Positions 1 to 7,010 of a DNA stretch of 16,692 nt are shown piece by piece. The stretch lies in contig WFUL01000182.1 in the NCBI GenBank assembly GCA_015484985.1, positions 1 through 16,692 of the forward strand. The letters run 5' to 3'. Within the stretch, counting starts at the first letter, position 1. Each line of letters starts with the position of its first letter. The position numbers and the translations under genes were made by a program. Origin of the DNA: Anaerolineales bacterium. Its GTDB lineage: Bacteria; Chloroflexota; Anaerolineae; Anaerolineales; DRMV01. The notes under the pieces were generated by a model that saw only the letters and a program-made list of their open reading frames with translations, ran no database searches and was not told the origin of the DNA.

Positions 1-646
1 CCTCCAGGGCTTGCAAGCCCCAGGGACCCTGGCGAGACGGGAAGTCGGGGTGGGTGATTTCGGGATGGGGTTCGTCGGGGGTATAGAAGGCCAGAGTGGG
101 GCCGCACACCGGACAGGCATTGGGTTGGGCGTGGAAACGGCGGTTCTCCGGTGTGTGATACTCCTGCCGACACGCCGGGCACATGGGGAAGCGGGCCATG
201 GTGGTGCGAGGGCGGTCATAGGGCAGGGCCAGGATGATGCTGAACCGGGGACCGCAATGGGTGCAGTTGGTGAAGGGGTAGCGATGGCGACGGTCTTGCG
301 GGTCCAGGACCTCCTCTAGGCACGCTTCGCACGTGGCCAGGTCGGGGAGCACCCAGGCCCGGGGAAGCCCTTCCCGCTCGCTGGCCAGGATGCGGAAGGC
401 CGTTTCCCCCTGGGGAACCGTCCAGGTCACGTCCATGCGGTGAACCTGGGCGATGGGCGGCTTCTCCTTGGGGAGCCTTTCCAGGAAATCCTCGACGGCC
501 TCCTGGGGTCCTTCCACCTCGATGAGGACCCCATGGTTGTGGTTCCGCACCCATCCCACCAGACCCAGTTGGGTGGCCAGCCGATAGACGAAGGGCCGGA
601 ACCCCACCCCCTGTACCAGGCCCTGGAGCCGAATGCGAGCCCGCAT
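1..646 (-). CDS. hypF: HypF, carbamoyltransferase for [NiFe]-hydrogenase maturation (N-terminal part, cut by window edge)
   Basis: HypF uses carbamoyl phosphate and ATP to carbamoylate the HypE C-terminal cysteine, the first step in making the CN ligands of the [NiFe] active site. About 215 N-terminal residues are visible of a family length near 750. Residues 1-90 form an acylphosphatase domain with the motif GLVQGVGFRPF. Two zinc-finger pairs follow: C106/C109 with C128/C131, and C156/C159 with C178/C181. The spacing CX2C-X18-CX2C-X24-CX2C-X18-CX2C is the HypF signature. The YrdC-like and Kae1-like domains would lie beyond the left edge. The start is ATG at 646, with an in-frame GTG at 649. 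It begins 4 bp after the hypB stop with no strong Shine-Dalgarno, which suggests translational coupling. Confidence 0.96.
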   Translation of the reverse strand, partial: MRARIRLQGLVQGVGFRPFVYRLATQLGLVGWVRNHNHGVLIEVEGPQEAVEDFLERLPKEKPPIAQVHRMDVTWTVPQGETAFRILASEREGLPRAWVLPDLATCEACLEEVLDPQDRRHRYPFTNCTHCGPRFSIILALPYDRPRTTMARFPMCPACRQEYHTPENRRFHAQPNACPVCGPTLAFYTPDEPHPEITHPDFPSRQGPWGLQALE

Positions 647-650
647 CACG

Positions 651-1325
651 TTATCCGTTGTTGGGATGGTGGAACGCCTCGTACCGTTCCAGGAGCCAGG
701 TGAGCCAGGCATCGAGTCCTTCCCCCGTTTTGCACGAGACCACGAACAGGGGCGCGTGGGCATTGACCATGCGCAAACCCCGTTCGAAGATTTGCTGGTC
801 GAAGTCCAGCCAGGGAATCAAGTCGGCTTTGTTCAAAATCACGGCATCGGCCAGACGGAACATGCCGGGGTACTTGTAGGGCTTGTCGTGGCCTTCGGGC
901 GTGCTGGCCAGTACCACATTGAGGTGGGCTCCCAGGGCGAAATTGGCCGGGCAGATGAGGTTGCCCACGTTCTCGATGAAGACCAGGTCGAGGCGGTCCA
1001 GGTCCAGGTGTTGCAGGGCCCCACGGACCATGGGCGCGTCCAGGTGGCAGGTGCCGCCGGTGTTGATTTGCACCACCGCGACGCCCAGGGCCGCGATGCG
1101 CTCCGCGTCCAGTCGGGACGCGATGTCCCCCTCAATGACCCCGGTCTGCACGTCCTGGGGAAGGCGGGGCAGGGTGGCCTGGAGCAGGCTGGTCTTCCCG
1201 GCTCCCGGCGAGGACATCAGGTTGACCACGAAGGTGCGGGTGCGGTCGAAGAGGGCTCGATTCTCCCGGGCCACCTGTTCGTTGGCGTCCAGGAGATGTT
1301 GCACGACCGGGATGGTTTCCGTCAT
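651..1325 (-). CDS. hypB: HypB, GTPase for nickel insertion into [NiFe]-hydrogenase
   Basis: HypB is a SIMIBI-class GTPase that works with HypA to deliver nickel to the hydrogenase large subunit. The protein is 224 aa. Visible motifs are the P-loop SSPGAGKTS (38-46), EGDIAS (65-70), the metal-site residues C93-H94 in GGTCHLDA, C125 in NVGNLICPA, and the guanine-specificity motif NKAD (165-168). There is no N-terminal CCGCGC-type nickel site or His-rich stretch, so it is the short form. I chose ATG 1325 because GGGGGT lies about 7 nt upstream; an upstream in-frame extension to 1436 has no family similarity and runs into the promoter and repeat A. No hypA is seen beside it. hypF follows directly as an operon partner. 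Confidence 0.95.
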   Translation of the reverse strand: MTETIPVVQHLLDANEQVARENRALFDRTRTFVVNLMSSPGAGKTSLLQATLPRLPQDVQTGVIEGDIASRLDAERIAALGVAVVQINTGGTCHLDAPMVRGALQHLDLDRLDLVFIENVGNLICPANFALGAHLNVVLASTPEGHDKPYKYPGMFRLADAVILNKADLIPWLDFDQQIFERGLRMVNAHAPLFVVSCKTGEGLDAWLTWLLERYEAFHHPNNG

Positions 1326-1356
1326 GACGGCACCCCCGATGGGAAAGGTTGAGTTT

Positions 1357-1385
1357 ATTGTAACGCGATTGCCTGAAGAACCCAA
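1357..1385 (-). promoter_or_regulatory. Candidate sigma-70-type promoter for hypB-hypF
   Basis: Read on the minus strand, TTGGGT (1385-1380) is followed by a 17-bp spacer and TACAAT (1362-1357). The predicted start of transcription is near 1350, about 25 nt before the hypB ATG. The spacing is ideal and the -10 matches 5 of 6 consensus bases. The same TACAAT box occurs before other genes in this window. This is sequence inference only. Confidence 0.55.
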
Positions 1386-1409
1386 GAGGAATTTGGAGTT
1401 TGGACCTGT

Positions 1410-1545
1410 CTCATACCCATATTTTGCGAGACTCAAGACTGGGGTTATTTTCAGTATATCTCGCGTGGCCCTGACTGGGCACGGGACCGCAGGTGGAAAG
1501 ATAAATTGATGCAGCGGCGGTGAAGCCGCCGCTGCATCAATTTAT
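1410..1545 (+). repeat. Palindromic repeat, copy A
   Basis: A perfect 20-bp stem (1501-1520 with 1526-1545) closes a 5-nt loop, TGAAG. It is preceded by an arm of about 90 bp that is AT-richer than the surrounding genes. The 111 nt from 1410 to 1520 align without gaps to 14650-14540 on the other strand (copy D), with about 84 identities counted by eye. A box at 1462-1490, containing CTGACTGGGCACGGGACCGC, recurs next to the other palindromes at the same 10-12 bp distance. It sits between the 3' end of the HAD gene and the hypB promoter. On its right side a different hairpin replaces the inverted arm. Confidence 0.75.
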
Positions 1546-1551
1546 ACCCCA

Positions 1552-1576
1552 TGTGGGATGGCGGAGCCGCCCCACA
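1552..1576 (-). terminator. GC-rich hairpin just downstream of the HAD gene, possible terminator
   Basis: TGTGG (1552-1556) pairs with CCACA (1572-1576), and GGCGG (1560-1564) with CCGCC (1567-1571), leaving a small bulge GAT. On the minus strand it begins 10 nt after the HAD stop codon and is followed by a short AT-rich tract, TATAAATT. The stem resembles the terminator at 9891-9921. There is no long U-tract, so termination is possible but not certain. Confidence 0.4.
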
Positions 1577-1586
1577 CGGATTCCCC

Positions 1587-2444
1587 TTACGCCACCTGAG
1601 GGTCGCGGGGCCCAGGGGGCAGGATGTGGCGTCCCCCTGGGCCACGTGCCCGTTCCAAAAGGCGGATGAGGGTTCCGAAATCTTCCACAATGAGGTCCGG
1701 CGCGGGATTTCGGGTTCGCGCCTGGTCCCGCGAAGTGACCCCGCTGAGGACGAGCGCGGTGGGACAGCCGACTCGCTGGCCGCCCAGAATGTCCGTTTCC
1801 CAACGGTCGCCCACGACCAGAGTGGCTTCGGGAGGCGTTCCCAGGCGTTCGAGGGCCAGTTGGAAAAGGAAGGGTTCGGGCTTGCCTACGATGGTGGGGG
1901 CCACGTCCGTTGCCGCTTCCAGCGCGGCCAGAATGGCGCCGGCGCCGGGCTTCAAGCCCTCCGGCGTGGGGAAAGACCGGTCGGGGTTGGTGCCGATGAA
2001 CCAGGCCCCTCGGCGGATGGCCAGCGTTCCCAAAGCCAGTTTGTCGTAGGTCAGTTGTCGGTCCAGACCGACCACCACGGCTTGAATGGCCTCTAAATCG
2101 TCGGTAAAAGGGAAACCTGCCTCGGCCAGACCCTGGAAAAGGCCTGTCTCCCCAATGATGTACACCGGCGCGCCCTGGGGCCAACGCTGGCGCAGGGCGT
2201 AGACCGCGGCCAGGATGGAGTTCACAATCTGGTCCGGTCGTATATCGGTGAGGCCCATGCGGGCGAATTTTTCCAGATACATGTCAATCGTACGCGTCGC
2301 ATTGTTGGTGGCGAAGACCCAGCGCAGGCCCAGGGCTTGGAGGCGTTGGAACCATTCGGGCAGGGGGCCCAAGGGCTGGTCGCCTCGCCAGAGGACGCCG
2401 TCCAGGTCGATGATGAGGCCTTGGATATGCGATAGGTCCTGCAT
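1587..2444 (-). CDS. HAD-superfamily hydrolase, NagD / 4-nitrophenylphosphatase type (class IIA)
   Basis: This is a 285-aa sugar-phosphate or nucleotide phosphatase of the NagD family. Catalytic Asp13 and Asp15 lie in IIDLDGVLWRG (11-21). Motif II is TNNAT (46-50), motif III is the Lys of VGKPEP (187-191), and motif IV is GDRWETDI (212-219). A class IIA cap domain lies between motifs II and III. The substrate cannot be read from sequence; family members act on nucleoside monophosphates, glycerol phosphates or p-nitrophenyl phosphate. The start ATG 2444 has GGAGGG about 11 nt upstream; longer in-frame extensions lack similarity. The gene stands alone, divergent from the kinase gene, with its own extended -10 promoter. 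Confidence 0.88.
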   Translation of the reverse strand: MQDLSHIQGLIIDLDGVLWRGDQPLGPLPEWFQRLQALGLRWVFATNNATRTIDMYLEKFARMGLTDIRPDQIVNSILAAVYALRQRWPQGAPVYIIGETGLFQGLAEAGFPFTDDLEAIQAVVVGLDRQLTYDKLALGTLAIRRGAWFIGTNPDRSFPTPEGLKPGAGAILAALEAATDVAPTIVGKPEPFLFQLALERLGTPPEATLVVGDRWETDILGGQRVGCPTALVLSGVTSRDQARTRNPAPDLIVEDFGTLIRLLERARGPGGRHILPPGPRDPQVA

Positions 2445-2478
2445 AAAAAGTGCCCTCCGCGAGCAGATTGCGGCCTTG

Positions 2479-2487
2479 AGTATACCA
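2479..2487 (-). promoter_or_regulatory. Candidate extended -10 promoter for the HAD phosphatase gene
   Basis: The minus strand reads TGGTATACT, an extended -10 (TGn + TATACT), about 35 nt before the ATG at 2444. No good -35 is visible. Eighteen bases upstream is ATGCAAAT inside GGTGTATGCAAATGTGGCC (2517-2499), a motif that also occurs in repeat B. Confidence 0.45.
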
Positions 2488-2564
2488 GACCAAGAAGGCC
2501 ACATTTGCATACACCTTTAGATGACCAGATGAAAGCCGCGGCGCATGGTTCCCTGGAAAGGGTG

Positions 2565-2570
2565 TACAAT
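2565..2570 (+). promoter_or_regulatory. Candidate -10 box for the kinase-hemW operon
   Basis: TACAAT lies about 41 nt before the kinase ATG, placing the transcript start near 2577. No convincing -35 is seen at 16-18 bp. The box matches the -10 sequences found before hypB and the cyclic-nucleotide/PH protein. Confidence 0.4.
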
Positions 2571-2610
2571 ACAAACGCACATCTCGAAGGGTTCTACAAG
2601 AAGGGAGGAG

Positions 2611-3582
2611 ATGCTGAAACCCGGTACCGAACTGCGCAACCGATACAAAATCGTGCGGGTCATTGGCCGGGGGGGCATGGGGAACGTGTACCTGGCCGAG
2701 GATTTGCGGCTTCCTGGCCGTCGGTGCGCGGTGAAGGAAGTGCGCTATAGTAACGCCCTGCCTCCCGAGTGGCAGCAGGAGTTGCGGATGCAGTTCCTGC
2801 GGGAGGCCACGGTCCTGGCCCGGCTGGACCATCCCAATCTGCCTAAAGTTTCGGATTATTTTTCGGAAGAAGAGGCCGATTATCTGGTGATGGATTACGT
2901 GCCGGGGAAGGACCTGCTGACCTTGATGTATGAAGCCCAATCCCAGGGCCGTTTTCTCGATGAAGAGGACGTCCTGGCCTGGGCCGACCAACTTTTGGAT
3001 GCCCTGCATTATCTTCACACCCAGAACCCACCCATTGTGCATCGGGACATCAAACCCAGCAACGTCAAGGTGACGCCCACGGGGCTGGTCAAGTTGGTGG
3101 ACTTCGGCCTGGTGAAGGAGATGGTGTTGGGTGAGGCGACCATCACGGTCATTCAGGGGAAAGGAACGCTGCCTTATACGCCCCTGGAGCAGTACGGCAG
3201 CGAGCCGGGACAGACGGACCCTCGCAGTGACATTTACGCCTTTGGGGCGACGCTGTATCACCTGTTGACCGGCAAGCCACCCTTGACGGCGCGAGAGCGC
3301 TTTCTGCAACCCGAACGGTTCGAACCGCCTCGCAAAATCAACCCGCGTATCCGTCCCGAAGTCGAACGGGCCATTTTGTGGGCCATGAGCCTGCATCCCG
3401 ACGAGCGACCGGCCAACGTGCTGCAGTTGCGCGCCGCCCTCTTCGGGACCATGGCGCTGCCCCATTCCCGATGGCGCACTCCCACCCAGGTGCCCTGGAA
3501 ACAGTACGCGGTGGATGTGGCGCTGCTGGTCCTGGCCATTTTGGGCGTCGCCATTGCGGTGTGGACCACCCTGGTGCGATGA
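2611..3582 (+). CDS. Membrane-anchored Hanks-type Ser/Thr protein kinase
   Basis: This is a 323-aa eukaryote-like kinase. The kinase domain spans about residues 12-280: glycine loop GRGGMGNVY (19-27), catalytic Lys42 in AVKEV, HRDIKPSN (144-151) with catalytic Asp146, DFG (164-166), GTLPYTPLEQYG in the activation/P+1 region (185-196), and DIYAFGATLYHLLTG (207-221). One hydrophobic segment (about 301-320) follows and then only LVR, so the kinase is anchored by a C-terminal tail. Typical PASTA or other extracellular sensor domains are absent. ATG 2611 follows the strong ribosome site AAGGGAGGAG directly. The stop TGA overlaps the hemW ATG (ATGA), so the two are probably translated together. Substrates are unknown. 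Confidence 0.93.
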   Translation: MLKPGTELRNRYKIVRVIGRGGMGNVYLAEDLRLPGRRCAVKEVRYSNALPPEWQQELRMQFLREATVLARLDHPNLPKVSDYFSEEEADYLVMDYVPGKDLLTLMYEAQSQGRFLDEEDVLAWADQLLDALHYLHTQNPPIVHRDIKPSNVKVTPTGLVKLVDFGLVKEMVLGEATITVIQGKGTLPYTPLEQYGSEPGQTDPRSDIYAFGATLYHLLTGKPPLTARERFLQPERFEPPRKINPRIRPEVERAILWAMSLHPDERPANVLQLRAALFGTMALPHSRWRTPTQVPWKQYAVDVALLVLAILGVAIAVWTTLVR

Positions 3583-4835
3583 TGTTCGGGCTTTACCTCC
3601 ACATTCCCTTCTGCCGCCAACGGTGTTCCTATTGCGATTTCAACACCTACGCGGGCATGGAAGCCTGGATGGGGCCTTACGTGCAGGCCCTGCAGGAGGA
3701 GATGGCCTGGGTCCGACGCCAGTACGGTGGACCCGTGCCGGTGGACACCGTCTATTTTGGCGGTGGCACACCTTCCCTGCTCCCTGTTTCCCTATGGGAA
3801 GGATTGTTTCGGGCGTTGCACACCCATTTCCAGGTGGCTGAGGGCGCGGAAATCACCGTGGAGGCCAACCCCGAAAGCGTGACCGAGGAAGGTCTCCGGG
3901 TGCTGCGAGGATGGGGCGTCAACCGGCTCAGCCTGGGGATGCAGGCCGTGCATCCTCAAGACCTGCGTTTGCTGGGCCGATTGCACGATTTTCCCGCGGT
4001 GATTCGGGCGGTGGCCCTGGCCCGAAAGGTGGGCTTTGAGAACTTCAATCTGGATTTGATTTACGGGCTTCCGGAGCAGCCTTTGGCTCGCTGGCAGAAG
4101 ACCCTCACCTGGGCCCTGCGTTTGGCCCCCGAACACCTTTCCTGTTACGCGCTCACCCTGGAGCACGGTACACCCTTACAGGCCTGGGTGGCTCGGGGTC
4201 GGGTTCCCGAACCCGACGACGACCTGGCCGCGGACATGTACGCGTGGACCCGGGAGGTCCTGGAGAAGGCGGGTTTCGTCCAGTATGAACTCTCCAACTG
4301 GGCCCGTCCAGACAGGGCCTGCTGGCACAATCTCAAGTACTGGCGCTGGGAGCCCTACCTGGGTTTGGGCGCGGGCGCGCATGGCTTTGCCGCGGGCGTG
4401 CGCACGGCCAACGTCCGGGCGCCCCAGGCTTACGTGCAGCGGCTCCTGAAGGCCCGCGAGCCCGTCCGGCCGTTCCCCTGGACCCCGGCTACGGTGGTGT
4501 ATCACCGGGTGAGCCCCCGGGAGGCTGCGGAGGAGCTCATGTTCATGGGCCTGCGCTTGGTCCAGGAGGGTGTGCCCCGGGCCCGCTTCGAGCGAGTCGT
4601 GGGACGTCCGCTGGAAGACGTGTATGGTCCTGTCCTGCAGGAGCTGGCGCAAATGGACCTGGTGGTCTGGGACGCGCAGGGCGTTCGCCTGACCCCTCTA
4701 TCCCTCCCGGTGGCCAACCAGGTCTTCGTGCGCCTGTTGGACCCGCCCCTGTCCGGGAACGGCCCCGGGACCATGTCGGACCGGCGTGCTTCCGGGCCCT
4801 CGGCGTCGTCCCCAACCGCGTTCCCGGCTGCTTGA
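3579..4835 (+). CDS. hemW: HemW-type radical SAM protein (heme chaperone, formerly HemN-like)
   Basis: The protein is 418 aa. The radical SAM cluster motif is C12-X3-C16-X2-C19 in HIPFCRQRCSYCDF. GGGTPS (61-66) and the conserved EANPES (95-100) and LSLGMQ (117-122) segments follow. HNLKYW at 250-255 fits the HNxxYW heme-binding signature of HemW, which separates it from true oxygen-independent coproporphyrinogen oxidase HemN. HemW binds heme and is thought to pass it to respiratory or other hemoproteins. The last 30 residues or so (SGNGPG onward) are a low-complexity Ser/Pro/Ala tail beyond the usual domain. The start is ATG 3579 or 3582, overlapping the kinase stop. Confidence 0.92.
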   Translation: MMFGLYLHIPFCRQRCSYCDFNTYAGMEAWMGPYVQALQEEMAWVRRQYGGPVPVDTVYFGGGTPSLLPVSLWEGLFRALHTHFQVAEGAEITVEANPESVTEEGLRVLRGWGVNRLSLGMQAVHPQDLRLLGRLHDFPAVIRAVALARKVGFENFNLDLIYGLPEQPLARWQKTLTWALRLAPEHLSCYALTLEHGTPLQAWVARGRVPEPDDDLAADMYAWTREVLEKAGFVQYELSNWARPDRACWHNLKYWRWEPYLGLGAGAHGFAAGVRTANVRAPQAYVQRLLKAREPVRPFPWTPATVVYHRVSPREAAEELMFMGLRLVQEGVPRARFERVVGRPLEDVYGPVLQELAQMDLVVWDAQGVRLTPLSLPVANQVFVRLLDPPLSGNGPGTMSDRRASGPSASSPTAFPAA

Positions 4836-4939
4836 CGGGGCAGTGGTCCGGGAAGGACGCTGGCTCCGGAAAGGCCCATCCGTGTTCCCCGGCCATAACC
4901 CTTCCCGAAAAAAGCGAACGTTCGGCCGGGCGGCCGGGT

Positions 4940-4945
4940 TATAAT
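4940..4945 (+). promoter_or_regulatory. Candidate -10 box for thioredoxin
   Basis: A perfect TATAAT occurs 36 bp before the thioredoxin ATG, within GGGTTATAATGG. It follows a GC-rich stretch with no clear -35. This suggests thioredoxin is transcribed independently of hemW, which ends 146 bp upstream. Confidence 0.5.
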
Positions 4946-4981
4946 GGACGGCGAGGTTTTCTTAGGACAGGAGTTGGACTG

Positions 4982-5326
4982 ATGAGCATTCCCCATGTCA
5001 CCGTGGAGACCTTTGAGCAAGAGGTGTTGCAGTCTTCCCTGCCCGTGTTGGTGGAATTCACCGCCCAGTGGTGCGCGCCTTGCCGCCAGCTGGAGCCCAT
5101 CCTGGAAGAACTGGCGAAGGCATGGGAGGGGCGCATCAAGGTGGTGGCCTTCGATGTGGACCAGGCGGCCAACAACACCCGCTTCATGTTGAAGTATCGT
5201 ATCCTGGGCGTTCCCACCCTTTTGCTGTTCGTGGAAGGAAAGGTGCGGGAGCGTATGACGGGTTTTCGTCCCAAGGGCGCGTTGGTCAAAAAGTTCGGCC
5301 GCTACGCCGAGAAGACGACGATGTAA
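4982..5326 (+). CDS. Thioredoxin
   Basis: A 114-aa single-domain thioredoxin that reduces disulfides in cytosolic proteins. The active site is WCAPC (C31, C34) and the cis-proline is P78 in ILGVPT. The family usually has WCGPC; the Gly to Ala change is known in thioredoxin-like proteins and should tune redox potential but not abolish activity. No signal peptide is seen. The start ATG 4982 follows CAGGAG at 8-9 nt spacing. A hairpin with a T-rich tail follows at 5373. Confidence 0.9.
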   Translation: MSIPHVTVETFEQEVLQSSLPVLVEFTAQWCAPCRQLEPILEELAKAWEGRIKVVAFDVDQAANNTRFMLKYRILGVPTLLLFVEGKVRERMTGFRPKGALVKKFGRYAEKTTM

Positions 5327-5372
5327 GGTCGCCCGGCCCGCCCCTGAGCGGCGGTTGCTCCGGGCAAACCGT

Positions 5373-5404
5373 GGTCCGACCGTGGGTCGGGCCATCTTTC
5401 TTTC
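5373..5404 (+). terminator. Probable intrinsic terminator after thioredoxin
   Basis: GGTCCGACC (5373-5381) pairs with GGTCGGGCC (5385-5393) across a GTG loop, giving 9 bp with one G-U. It is followed by ATCTTTCTTTCT. The T-tract is interrupted by C, so efficiency may be moderate. It ends about 14 bp before the proposed scpA start. Confidence 0.5.
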
Positions 5405-5417
5405 TGGGGCAGGGACC

Positions 5418-6170
5418 GTGAGTCTGGGCATCTTTTCACCCGTACGCCACTACCAGGTGGCCCTTCCGGAGTTCGAAGGGCCCCTGGACGTGTTGCTGCG
5501 CCTTATTGAGAAAGCCCAGCTGGACATCACGAAAATCGCCCTGGCCCAGATTACCGACCAGTTCCTGGCCTACGTGGAAACGCTCCAGGACCGTTCCCCG
5601 GAAGAAGTGTCCGCCTTCCTGGTGGTGGCCGCCCGGCTGTTGCAAATCAAGTCCGAAGCTCTGCTCCCCCGCCCGCCTCGACGGGAGGGAGAGGAAGAGG
5701 ACCCGGGCGAGTTGCTGGTCCGGCAGCTTCGCCTCTACCGGCAATTCAAACAGGCGGCCGCCTGGATGCGGGAGCGCATGGACGCGGGCTGGCAGACCTA
5801 TCCGGGTCCCGGCGTGACCATGCCCGCGCATCCCGCGTTGCTGGACCTGGAGGGGCTGACCCTGGATGAACTCCTCCGGGCTGCGCGTCGGTGGTTGCTT
5901 CCCAACCATCGCATGCCCCGACGGGTGCTCAAACTGACGTACATCCCCATTCGAGAATTGATGCGCTCCTTGATGGACACCCTGCGCCGGGCCACCCGGC
6001 TTTCCTTCTTCCACTGGTTGCGCCGGCGACCACGACGGGACCGGGCCCTGGTGGGCGCCGCGTTCCTGGCCCTGTTGGAATTGGTAAAACAGCGCCGGGT
6101 CGTGGCCCGGCAGACGGAGCTGTTCGGGGACATCTGGATTGAGCCCCACCATCCTCCATCCTCGGAGTAA
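5418..6170 (+). CDS. scpA: ScpA, segregation and condensation protein A (kleisin)
   Basis: ScpA is the kleisin subunit that bridges SMC heads in the bacterial condensin with ScpB. About 250 aa from the proposed start. The N-terminal family hallmark is FEGPLDVLLRLIEKAQLDI, followed by the helix with ITDQFLAYV and the AARLLQIKSEALLP segment. The C-terminal winged-helix part ends with the segment FLALLELVKQRRVVARQTELFGDI, split here only by ordinary residues, which contacts the SMC head. I chose GTG 5418 because GGGGCAGGGA lies just upstream and the preceding in-frame TTG at 5355 would run through the terminator hairpin. No scpB is seen in this window. It is first in the plus-strand run to 9829. 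Confidence 0.9.
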   Translation: MSLGIFSPVRHYQVALPEFEGPLDVLLRLIEKAQLDITKIALAQITDQFLAYVETLQDRSPEEVSAFLVVAARLLQIKSEALLPRPPRREGEEEDPGELLVRQLRLYRQFKQAAAWMRERMDAGWQTYPGPGVTMPAHPALLDLEGLTLDELLRAARRWLLPNHRMPRRVLKLTYIPIRELMRSLMDTLRRATRLSFFHWLRRRPRRDRALVGAAFLALLELVKQRRVVARQTELFGDIWIEPHHPPSSE

Positions 6171-6182
6171 GGAGGCGGAGCC

Positions 6183-7007
6183 ATGGAATGGCAGACGGCG
6201 TTGATTCAGTGGATGGACCGTGTTCTGGCCTTCCTGCCCACGTTGCTAGCCTCCCTGGCGATTTTCGTGATTTCCCTGTACGCCGCGGGCTTCCTGGCCC
6301 GGATGGTGGGCGCGGTCTTGCGGCGTCGGGAGGTGGACCCGGAACTCACCTTGCTTCTGGAACGGGTGACCCAGTGGAGTACCATCGGCCTGGGCCTGCT
6401 CATGGCGTTGCAACAGGTCGGGTTCCAGGTCACGGCCTTCCTGGCCGGCCTGGGCGTGCTGGGCTTCACCGTGGGCTTCGCGCTTCAGGACATCAGCAAG
6501 AACCTGGTGGCCGGGGTCCTGCTCTTGCTCATGCAGCCCTTCGACATCGGCGACGCGGTGGAAGTGCAGGGGTATGCGGGTACGGTGGAGGACGTGGACC
6601 TGCGGGCCACCTCCATCCGCACCTGGGACGGACGCCTGGTCCTCATCCCCAATGCCGATGTGTTCACCAGTGTGCTGGTGAACCTCTCCAAAACGCCGCG
6701 GCGTCGGGTGGAGGTCCAGGTCGGCGTGACCTACGACAGCGACCTGGACAGGGTGGAAGCGGTGGCCCTGGAGGCGGTGCGTTCTCTGGAAGGGGTCCTG
6801 GAGGACCCCGAGCCCTTCGTCATTTTCCACACCTTTGGGGATTCGTCCATCAACCTGACGGTGTATTTCTGGGTGGACACCCAGGTTATCAGCCCCTTTG
6901 TGGCCAAGAGCCTGGGCGTGCGGGCCATTCACCGCGCCTTTGCCGAGGCGGGAATCGAGATTCCCTTCCCCATCCGCACGGTCTATCTCCATCGGGAGGA
7001 GGTTTAG
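6183..7007 (+). CDS. Small-conductance mechanosensitive channel, MscS family
   Basis: A 274-aa inner-membrane channel that opens under membrane tension to release solutes during hypo-osmotic shock. About three TM segments lie at residues 13-40, 60-80 and 84-118. The pore helix and its junction contain the family pattern GFTVGFALQDISKNLVAG (97-114), then the beta-domain motif PFDIGDAVEV. The soluble C-terminal domain includes LIPNADVFTSVLVN. The length is typical of minimal MscS channels. ATG 6183 follows GGAGGCGGAG, 12 bp after the scpA stop; the next gene starts 3 bp after its stop. Confidence 0.93.
   Translation: MEWQTALIQWMDRVLAFLPTLLASLAIFVISLYAAGFLARMVGAVLRRREVDPELTLLLERVTQWSTIGLGLLMALQQVGFQVTAFLAGLGVLGFTVGFALQDISKNLVAGVLLLLMQPFDIGDAVEVQGYAGTVEDVDLRATSIRTWDGRLVLIPNADVFTSVLVNLSKTPRRRVEVQVGVTYDSDLDRVEAVALEAVRSLEGVLEDPEPFVIFHTFGDSSINLTVYFWVDTQVISPFVAKSLGVRAIHRAFAEAGIEIPFPIRTVYLHREEV
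6994..7002 (+). promoter_or_regulatory. Ribosome binding site that fixes a GTG start for aspartokinase
   Basis: GGGAGGAGG overlaps the end of the channel gene and stands 8 nt before GTG 7011. It is a near-perfect Shine-Dalgarno and favours GTG 7011 over the internal ATG at 7047. Confidence 0.7.
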
Positions 7008-7010
7008 TCG

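Noticed and set aside
883..1509. A 208-codon frame on the plus strand opposite hypB
   Set aside because: It is antisense to a clearly motif-bearing HypB and ends in repeat A; no domain or ribosome site supports it.
4836..4981. Terminator after hemW
   Set aside because: CCGGGAAGG and CCCTTCCCG could pair but are about 45 nt apart and are followed by an A-rich tract, not a T-run.
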